NCBI GenBank assembly: GCA_024398435.1
Contig: JAKSJD010000005.1
Span: forward strand, 124,001 to 188,000
Direction: 5' to 3'
DNA: 64,000 nt
From: Bacteroidaceae bacterium
GTDB taxonomy: Bacteria > Bacteroidota > Bacteroidia > Bacteroidales > Bacteroidaceae
In this document: piece after piece, positions 56,866 to 64,000 of the stretch
Layout: the number at the start of each line of letters is the position of its first letter
How positions within the stretch are numbered: the first letter of the stretch is position 1
The notes under the pieces: model-generated
Seen by the model: only the letters and a program-made list of their open reading frames with translations
Told to the model about the DNA's origin: nothing
Databases searched by the model: none
Program-made: the position numbers and the translations under genes

Positions 56866-59800
56866 ATTGAATATAGATCTTTATGGCAAGAAAAATGTAG
56901 TAACAGTCCACAACAATGAAGGTTTTGCTACAGCTTTCTTCATTAATCGTCAACAGTTGCTGACGGCAGCTCATTGCGTGTCTGCATCTACAGGAGACAC
57001 AGATGACGATTGCTGGATTACATTGGAAGATGGATCTACAGAATTCTGTAAAGCAGTTTTGCTTGACCGGCATTATGACATTGCTTTACTTACTTGTAAA
57101 TCATATGTACTCCCAGATTATATAAAGCCCATTTCTCTGCTATCTACAAAATTTCGAAAGAATGTAGATCTGCAGATTATTGGCTTCCCTTTGGAAATCG
57201 GAGGCGGAAGCGATTATTTTGGAGTATCTGTGCGTACACATTCGGAGATAAAGGATGAATTGTCCGATTTTGACACAATTATCTCACGTAATGATCATCA
57301 GTTGTTTCATTCGTACGAAGGATTTTCTGGTTCTCCAGTCTTGAATGAGTTTGGATTGGCAGTAGGCCTGGATACAGATCAAATGAACAAAAGCCTTGGT
57401 TTCTTGTCTTTCCATCGTGTAGCAGAGGTGTTAAAGCAAGCAAAAGAGAATAAAATCATATTAGAACTTCCCCTGACAGAAAACGATGATGTTTATGATA
57501 TAAAAGAATATGGTTTAGGTACTTGTATCAAGGAGATCTCTATATCGATCGCAAGAGCTGGCAACAGAGTTGATGAAGATTTCCATATCCCCAACAATTC
57601 ATTCAGAGACATGCTCTATGCTTTTTGTAATGTCGGAGTTGAAGACCTAAGACTTGACCTTATGCATTGGTTGAGGGAATGGAACGATAAACAAGATGAA
57701 TATTCTGTCATTAAACGTAGGCTAAATACAGGCTCTCTTTATACGTTTATGTCAGAAGGCTTAAATCCGGATAATGCAGCTTGGGAATTACATGAACTGC
57801 AATGGGAACGTGAGAGTGGTAGCGCAAATTTGGTCATTGGTGCTAGAGATAGAGAAAATGTAAAGAAAAAGATTAAGGAACTGAACCGTTTGCATAATAT
57901 GACCGAGTATGCCAATGCTCAGTTCGCTTATATATCGGCAAAAGCAGGTTCTGGTAAGACTCATTTGATTTGTACCACAGCAAAGGAACTTGTTAAAGAA
58001 AGTAGAATATATCTGTTATATGGTACAGACTTCGTGGAGAATAAATCACCTATGGAGGTGATACGTGACTATTATAATTGGAATGATAATTGGATAGAAG
58101 AACTTAGCAAGTACATTGGTGAAAATAAAACCGCAGTTATTGCAATAGATGCATTGAACGAAGGCGCAGGAACTCACTATTGGTATAGGTACATAAATCA
58201 GCTGAAAAATCAAATAGAACCTTACAAGAACGTGAAGTTACTTGTTTCTATTCGTCAAACCATAGGAACAGACAAGCTGTTTCAGCAGATTGCAGAATGG
58301 GATAGTTATGAATTATTTGGTCACGAGAATCCTCGCCAAGCAATAGAACAGTCTTTTGCACATTACAAAATACAACTTAAAGCATCATTTTATTATAATG
58401 TCAAGGAGTTTGCGAATCCTCTTTTCTTGTCTATTTTCTGTAAGAGCTACTGGTTGCTGAATCCCGATGAGCGTAAGAATCCAACATTAGATGTTATTTA
58501 TCAGAAGTATTTGGAGGAACGCAACGAAAATGTTTCTATTATTGCAGAAGAGGATCCAAAGCGAGAAATCACAACAAGATACTTGCGTACATTGGCTCGT
58601 ATTGCAGTGAATAATTATAGATGTGGAGACATTCCGCGAGAACAAGCACTGAAACTTGGTAATAGACTTTGTCCCAAGCGAACTTGGCGTAATAACCTAT
58701 TGCATGCTACTCTGAAGGAAAGCCTTTTAATGGAGTATAATGCTTACAATTTCGGAGAAAGGATAACATTTGAATATGATAGTATGGGTGACTATATGAA
58801 AACAATGTCATTGTTATCCATGAAACAAGATGAAGAAGATATTGTTGCGTATTTGTGTAAAAATCTTGATTTTTTCTTGTATAGTCAGAATCATCCAGAC
58901 CTTGACCATTATCAAAATTTTGTTGTTACCTTCCTATCTCAGTGGAATCCTTCTGAAAAGATATGGCATTTGCCTGCTTTTACGTCAGGAATACTCAGCT
59001 CGTATTTGTTGAAAAGTATGGAGTTCCGTAATATAAAGTCCGAGGTAGATACTCTGACGAACGATGTCTTAGTTGCAGCAATGAACCATACTAAGTCATT
59101 ATATGATCCCCATACCATTGTTTACAACTTTGGTGCCCTCAACAATCATCTGATGTACAATATCCATAACCATTTGAAAGCACTTTCTGTTAACAGACGA
59201 GATGAAGAGTGGTCTAAGCATATCAATAATATGTTTGATAAGGGCATGTTGGAACAGGGAATTGTGTATTTGGAATGGCATATTTCTACTGGAGAAGAAG
59301 CAAAATATCTATTATATCTATATTCCTGGTTCCTAACGGCATCATATCAGGTAGTCCGTAAGTTAGTGATCCGCAGGATGAAGCATTACTTTGACCTCTA
59401 TCCTGAAACAATGCAGGAAATCGTCGAAGTAATGTATGATGTTAATGACTCATATGTTATTCAGGGGGTGATGACAGCTGTGTATGGTTCATTGTTATGT
59501 AAGCGTAACTCTGAGATGGCGCAGCAAATATCAAACCTACTCTATATAAAATATGAAAAGACAGAAGGAAACTATTGGCCAAAAGATATTATAGTAAGAC
59601 AATATGTGTTTTCTGTGATGCAATTGGCTGAAGAACTAAATCCTGAATACAAAATCTGGAGCGACAATAAGTCTTTGGTAAAATGCAGTGCATGGGATAC
59701 AGATTGGTTTGACAAGGCTTGCAAAGAGATTGACGCAGGAAGATGCAAACTACCAGATAAGAAAGGGGCAAATCGCATAAAATCGTCTTTGGACAAATTA

Positions 59801-61129
59801 GGAGACTTTTATAGATATACATTGCATGGAAATTGGTCAAATGCAAGCGATATTTTCTTTTGGAAAGATGATGAGAACTATCCAGTATTATTGGAAGATA
59901 TTGTGAAGGTCATAGAGTTCATAATTACTCAAGAAATCGGTTGGTCGAACGGTCTGGACTACTACGACTCTACCATCTCTGGAGGTAGCAATCGCTTTGA
60001 CCAAAGTAAGGAACGAATGGGCAAAAAGTATCAGATGCTTGCTCTTTATGAAATAGTCAGCTATTTTTGTGATAACTATTGGGTAAAATTTGAGAAGACT
60101 GTAGGCGGTCATAAGGAGTTTATGCAACATGCAAAGCCTTGGCATACAAAATATAATTTGCTTTTTGATCCGTCATTAGATGATGCTGAAATTTTAATAG
60201 CAGAATATCAGCTGAGATTTAGAGATCAGGGCAAATATGCGATACATCCAGAGGATCCTGTTGGATGGGCAGCCGATGAAAGGACTTTACCTCCTTTTAC
60301 TTTCTTGATGAAATGTGGTGACAATGACGAATGGGTAAAACTTATGTATTCAGATAACACTAGATACGAAGTTGATGGGATCACTTGCAATCAGAGCGTA
60401 AATATTGAAACTTTTCTTGTCAAAGAAGAGGATACAGAGATATTTACAAACTTTTTAGCTCAACATACCAACGATATAGACACCTATACATTCCGTAATG
60501 GAGGTCAGTATGATTTCTTATGGGGTGAGTACCCTTGGCATGAGAGTTATAAATGTAGAGGATATAATCATGACATGGCGGAAGACTTGGGCGCACCTTG
60601 TCAAGTATATCGTTTGTGTATGGAGCAGCTCCAAGAGGAGATGGATGTGTTGGATATTGAAGATAAAGTGCTCGCAAATGTAGGTATACCTATACCTGTC
60701 GTTATGGAAAAACTCAATCTACATGTAGCAGAGCGAGGAATAATTAGGAATGCTCAAGGGAAAATTGCAGCGATCAATATTTATCCTTCGAACGGCTTCT
60801 ACCAACAAGGTTTGTTAATGAATCGTAGTTTGTTGAATATTATCCTTCATTGTGGATATAATGTCTTTTTTGCAATTCGTGGATATAAAGAAGCATACGG
60901 TGGTACTTTCCGATATAAAGATTGTTTCTTCGAGGGTTTTTATCGATACTCCAGCCAAGGAGATATGCAACCAATAATTCCATTTCGCGCGTCTGTGCCT
61001 ATCGAAAAGCCAGAAAGTACATATGTTGAACAAGAAGATGGTGGCGTAATTGCAAATTGGAGAGGTTTATTGGAGGCAATAGAAAACAAAAAACAATCAG
61101 AAAAGTCAGATATCGAAGAACCTAAATAA
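56852..61129 (+). CDS. Trypsin-like protease fused to STAND NTPase (Avs1B-like)
   Basis: 1425 residues. Residues 1-200 are a trypsin-like serine protease: LLTAAHCV (His41), HYDIALL (Asp76) and GFSGSP (Ser159) form a complete triad. Residues about 213-330 are a helical linker. A STAND NTPase follows with Walker A AKAGSGKT (363-370) and Walker B VIAIDALNE (about 429-437). The final 800 residues form a large alpha-helical sensor-like region, perhaps TPR-like early on, with aromatic beta-containing parts near the end. The protease is probably the effector triggered on phage recognition. Overlaps the MBL gene by 14 bases. Confidence 0.82.
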   Translation: MQHFELNIDLYGKKNVVTVHNNEGFATAFFINRQQLLTAAHCVSASTGDTDDDCWITLEDGSTEFCKAVLLDRHYDIALLTCKSYVLPDYIKPISLLSTKFRKNVDLQIIGFPLEIGGGSDYFGVSVRTHSEIKDELSDFDTIISRNDHQLFHSYEGFSGSPVLNEFGLAVGLDTDQMNKSLGFLSFHRVAEVLKQAKENKIILELPLTENDDVYDIKEYGLGTCIKEISISIARAGNRVDEDFHIPNNSFRDMLYAFCNVGVEDLRLDLMHWLREWNDKQDEYSVIKRRLNTGSLYTFMSEGLNPDNAAWELHELQWERESGSANLVIGARDRENVKKKIKELNRLHNMTEYANAQFAYISAKAGSGKTHLICTTAKELVKESRIYLLYGTDFVENKSPMEVIRDYYNWNDNWIEELSKYIGENKTAVIAIDALNEGAGTHYWYRYINQLKNQIEPYKNVKLLVSIRQTIGTDKLFQQIAEWDSYELFGHENPRQAIEQSFAHYKIQLKASFYYNVKEFANPLFLSIFCKSYWLLNPDERKNPTLDVIYQKYLEERNENVSIIAEEDPKREITTRYLRTLARIAVNNYRCGDIPREQALKLGNRLCPKRTWRNNLLHATLKESLLMEYNAYNFGERITFEYDSMGDYMKTMSLLSMKQDEEDIVAYLCKNLDFFLYSQNHPDLDHYQNFVVTFLSQWNPSEKIWHLPAFTSGILSSYLLKSMEFRNIKSEVDTLTNDVLVAAMNHTKSLYDPHTIVYNFGALNNHLMYNIHNHLKALSVNRRDEEWSKHINNMFDKGMLEQGIVYLEWHISTGEEAKYLLYLYSWFLTASYQVVRKLVIRRMKHYFDLYPETMQEIVEVMYDVNDSYVIQGVMTAVYGSLLCKRNSEMAQQISNLLYIKYEKTEGNYWPKDIIVRQYVFSVMQLAEELNPEYKIWSDNKSLVKCSAWDTDWFDKACKEIDAGRCKLPDKKGANRIKSSLDKLGDFYRYTLHGNWSNASDIFFWKDDENYPVLLEDIVKVIEFIITQEIGWSNGLDYYDSTISGGSNRFDQSKERMGKKYQMLALYEIVSYFCDNYWVKFEKTVGGHKEFMQHAKPWHTKYNLLFDPSLDDAEILIAEYQLRFRDQGKYAIHPEDPVGWAADERTLPPFTFLMKCGDNDEWVKLMYSDNTRYEVDGITCNQSVNIETFLVKEEDTEIFTNFLAQHTNDIDTYTFRNGGQYDFLWGEYPWHESYKCRGYNHDMAEDLGAPCQVYRLCMEQLQEEMDVLDIEDKVLANVGIPIPVVMEKLNLHVAERGIIRNAQGKIAAINIYPSNGFYQQGLLMNRSLLNIILHCGYNVFFAIRGYKEAYGGTFRYKDCFFEGFYRYSSQGDMQPIIPFRASVPIEKPESTYVEQEDGGVIANWRGLLEAIENKKQSEKSDIEEPK

Positions 61130-61135
61130 ACGAAT

Positions 61136-64000
61136 ATGGATACTAAATCTAATATATTGCCTAGTGGTGCTGGCGAAAGAGCTGCAATGGGTGGATATTT
61201 GCCACAATACGACGAGTTTGCATGTCGTGTATACGATTGTATTCTTGATAAATCCTTGGAAGAAATACGTGTGGCTGACTCTGAAGAAAATGTTGGCAAA
61301 CTCGATGATATTTGTTTTGTCACCAAAGATGAGGTCCATGCTTATCAGGTTAAATGGACTACTGTTGAAGCAAATATTACATACCTAAATTTTCAAGAGT
61401 TTCTTATTGGCGTTGTGTGGGGGTGGAAAAAACTATGTAAACTATATCCACATAAGCATGTCATACCCCATTTGCTTACCAATCGGGCACTTAGCAGTCA
61501 GGACAAGAGCCTCATGAATGAAAACGGGGAACTCATCGGCAGATTTGTTGATTTTTGTTCAGAAGTAATACCGGCTTTGAAAGAAGGAAGAAATGTAAAC
61601 GCCAAATGGGATAAGGTAATTAAAGATCTGCAATCAAATCTGAAACTCGAAAATGCAGACTGGAGAGCGTTTTGGGGATCGTTTATTTTTACAGCTGGGT
61701 ATCAGCAGGAAGTAGTAGATGTCGAGAATATTGCAGACGATAAACGCACGGAAGACATCTTGGCTATTTGTAGACTCATCCAGCAGATGGTTGCGAGCAA
61801 AGAGCGCAAAGTTCTTGCTTCTTTGAGTGAAATTGTCAGAGCTCTAAAATTTGAACAGAGGATGAACACGCAATATGACCATAATTTGCATGTTACCCCT
61901 TTATCATACGAACCAAATGTCAACGCAATCTCCCTATTGAATGAGAAACTGTCAAAACTCCATAGTGGATATGTCTTTCTACAAGGCAGCCCTGGTTCAG
62001 GTAAGTCAACTATTCTTACTCAATGGTCTAGAAACTTGCCTAACAGATCTATCCGTTATTATGCGTTTGATTTCACCAACCCATCATCGACGATGAACAA
62101 TGATGATCGTAGAGGTGATGCAACAACGTTTCTATTTGACATCGTGAAGATGATAGATGCTGCAGGTATAAAGACTGATCAAAGGGCATTACCATCGAAG
62201 GCGGATTTTGCTGATCTGAAGAACAGGTTCTATAAGCAAATGGATGCCATCTCAGAAGACTATGAAAATACAGGACTAGAAACCATAATAATAGTAGATG
62301 GTCTTGATCATATTACCAGAGAGTATATTTCATGTACTGAGACATTGATGCGAGTGATGCCTTCTCCTTCAGATATTCCCGAAGGAGTAATCTTTATTCT
62401 TGGTAGCCAACATTTCAATAATCTTTATCTGAATGATAGTATATTTCAACTCTTCAAAAAAGGCGAATATACCATTAGTATGCCTCCTTTTGTTTACAGC
62501 GAAGTAGAGGAACTGGCATCGAAGATACTGAAAGTTGAAACAATCCCGCAAAGTCTGCTTGATATACTGATGCAAAAGTCTCAAGGCCACCCATTGTATC
62601 TCAGATACATGTTGAATGAAATTCAAGAACATGGTTTGGAGATTGCTACTAATTTGCCTGTGTATGATGGTGAGATAGAGAACTATTATAGAGTTGCTTT
62701 GCAGCACGAAAACCTGGATAATGCACACATGAAGCACTTTCTAGGGCTGTTGGCTCGTGTGTCTGGAAGTATTAAACTGGGGTTTGTACAGGAATGGAAA
62801 GTGGATGCGCAAGTGATGATGGATCTAAAGAATAAGTTACATCACCTTTTTTTATGGAATAATGGGGTCAGAACTATATCCTTTTTCCACAATTCTTTCC
62901 GGCAGTATCTGCTCAACGTTACAGCTACAGACGTTTTTGATGAACAATATAACGAGGCTATCAATAGGTGCTACTACAAAGAGCTCGCAGGATATTTCCA
63001 TAACTCAAAGGTGGAATCTCAATGGAATGAAGCTTCGTACCTTTATTATGCTGGTGAGCATGACGCTTTTCTGGAGATTATTAATCCTGAGAATCTCCAA
63101 CAACAATTGTATCAATTCCGTCCGCTATGGCATGTAGAGCGCGACTTGAATTGTGCTATTCATTTGGTTGCTAAACGGCGTGATGTGTATGCTCTAACAA
63201 GGTATATGCTCTTTAAGAGTCAACTTGACCAAATGGGTATGCAAGACTATTCTTCTCTGACGCTGACAGAGGAACTTCTGTCATTAGGTTATACGAATGA
63301 GGCAAAGATGCAGATTCGTGAGGACAAGACTTTGCATTGTAATCAAATGTATGCTTTGAAATTGGCTCGTTTGTTCCGTAGTAGAAACGATAATCCCGAA
63401 GCAAATTGCTTATTTGAGCTTTCTTATCCTGATTTTTTGACCCATCGACCAGAGGAGCATTATAACAGGTACGATGCGCTACGCGAAAGATTATCGTTGC
63501 TTAAGGAATGGGTATATACGGCACCGTTGTTTATCCCAATGTCCATATTGGAAAGCAAGATACCTGTTTTCATTTCATATCTGATTGATTTCGCAACCCA
63601 CGACAATGAAGATTTTGATGCTGATTATGTAACCAATCAGTTGAGACTGCGAGTAATTCAATCGCTTATAGATAATGAACGATGGGATGAGATGGAGGAA
63701 TATGTCGCCAAACATTTTGTCACTAATCTCACCATGCAGTATATCTCGTATCGTGATGCAATTGTTTATTTGTTGAAGAAAAGGGAGTCTATGCGCAGCA
63801 ATCATTATTTTGAAGTATTGAGAGGGACCTTTGAAAAATTGCCTGAAGGGAACAAACCATACTTACAGATGGCAAGGTTGTGTCACACTCTTGGTAAGTC
63901 CGTGGAGGATATAGAATATTATTTGAGCCACGTGACATGGGCATATTTGGATTCAATGGATCTAAAAGGATTTGAGGATAAGTTTGAAAAATTGCGCCCT
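61136..64000 (+). CDS. Nuclease-STAND NTPase (Cap4/DUF4297-like N-terminus), cut by window edge
   Basis: ATG at 61136, 6 bases after the protease-STAND stop, open for 955 codons to the edge. The N-terminus has a PD-(D/E)XK pattern: GKLDDICF (Asp57, Asp58) and YQVKW (Gln71, Lys73), as in Cap4/DUF4297 dsDNA endonucleases. The NTPase has Walker A GSPGSGKS (284-291) and Walker B TIIIVDGLDH (Asp388). TPR-like helical repeats follow. It may be the avs1C position of a type 1 AVAST locus or a separate Avs3-like protein; the missing 3' end prevents a choice. Confidence 0.8.
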   Translation, partial: MDTKSNILPSGAGERAAMGGYLPQYDEFACRVYDCILDKSLEEIRVADSEENVGKLDDICFVTKDEVHAYQVKWTTVEANITYLNFQEFLIGVVWGWKKLCKLYPHKHVIPHLLTNRALSSQDKSLMNENGELIGRFVDFCSEVIPALKEGRNVNAKWDKVIKDLQSNLKLENADWRAFWGSFIFTAGYQQEVVDVENIADDKRTEDILAICRLIQQMVASKERKVLASLSEIVRALKFEQRMNTQYDHNLHVTPLSYEPNVNAISLLNEKLSKLHSGYVFLQGSPGSGKSTILTQWSRNLPNRSIRYYAFDFTNPSSTMNNDDRRGDATTFLFDIVKMIDAAGIKTDQRALPSKADFADLKNRFYKQMDAISEDYENTGLETIIIVDGLDHITREYISCTETLMRVMPSPSDIPEGVIFILGSQHFNNLYLNDSIFQLFKKGEYTISMPPFVYSEVEELASKILKVETIPQSLLDILMQKSQGHPLYLRYMLNEIQEHGLEIATNLPVYDGEIENYYRVALQHENLDNAHMKHFLGLLARVSGSIKLGFVQEWKVDAQVMMDLKNKLHHLFLWNNGVRTISFFHNSFRQYLLNVTATDVFDEQYNEAINRCYYKELAGYFHNSKVESQWNEASYLYYAGEHDAFLEIINPENLQQQLYQFRPLWHVERDLNCAIHLVAKRRDVYALTRYMLFKSQLDQMGMQDYSSLTLTEELLSLGYTNEAKMQIREDKTLHCNQMYALKLARLFRSRNDNPEANCLFELSYPDFLTHRPEEHYNRYDALRERLSLLKEWVYTAPLFIPMSILESKIPVFISYLIDFATHDNEDFDADYVTNQLRLRVIQSLIDNERWDEMEEYVAKHFVTNLTMQYISYRDAIVYLLKKRESMRSNHYFEVLRGTFEKLPEGNKPYLQMARLCHTLGKSVEDIEYYLSHVTWAYLDSMDLKGFEDKFEKLRP

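Overview
The window looks like the chromosome of a Bacteroidales bacterium, most like Prevotella and its relatives. Evidence: many genes are preceded by the Bacteroidetes promoter (-33 TTTG, about 19 bases, -7 TAnnTTTG) instead of a sigma70 box; an archaeal/vacuolar-type ATPase operon carries the Bacteroidetes-specific DUF2764 gene; serine palmitoyltransferase, HU-HIG protein, FimB/Mfa2-like lipoprotein, BspA-type leucine-rich repeats and a type IX-like C-terminal tail are present. No rRNA, tRNA or CRISPR array was recognised. Genus assignment is inference.

Layout. 1-4648: 5' part of lepA, pcrA/uvrD helicase and small exported proteins. 4731-19515: an exopolysaccharide locus. A minus-strand operon runs from a small initiating phosphoglycosyl transferase through Wza-like export protein, Wzz, Wzx flippase, TupA-like ATP-grasp protein, a polymerase and three glycosyltransferases; facing it on the plus strand are a GT2, a GH16 glucanase and a membrane-anchored beta-helix protein. 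20160-22244: a ClpB without its N-terminal domain. 22268-28996: a tight operon glnS, TPR, phoH, purC, menG, aroE. 29186-41600: scattered housekeeping genes (HU-HIG, lipid kinase, spt, trmD, a second GH16, a carboxyltransferase subunit that has lost its biotin lysine, outer-membrane proteins, panB, rubrerythrin). 41682-49412: V-type ATPase operon E, DUF2764, A, B, D, I, K, whose K subunit keeps the residues of a sodium site. 49745-53099: a fimbrial-type lipoprotein and a leucine-rich-repeat surface protein cut off at its 5' end.

53637-64000: a plus-strand defence island begins next to the truncated repeat gene and runs off the window. It has an AAA ATPase + RloB (TOPRIM-like) pair, then a small ORF broken by one stop codon, then a coupled set: ComEC-like metallo-beta-lactamase, a 1425-residue trypsin-like protease fused to a STAND NTPase, and a STAND NTPase with an N-terminal PD-(D/E)XK (Cap4/DUF4297-like) nuclease, still open at the window end. 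This resembles type 1 AVAST anti-phage systems and is the most interesting part of the window.

A second unexplained feature is a dispersed intergenic repeat: two 89-bp copies (29892-29980 and, inverted, 38253-38341) and a 67-bp relative (19878-19944), built from four or three units of about 22 bp and bounded by CTTAAA...TTTAAG ends. Heptamer and hexamer tandem repeats sit in several other intergenic gaps.
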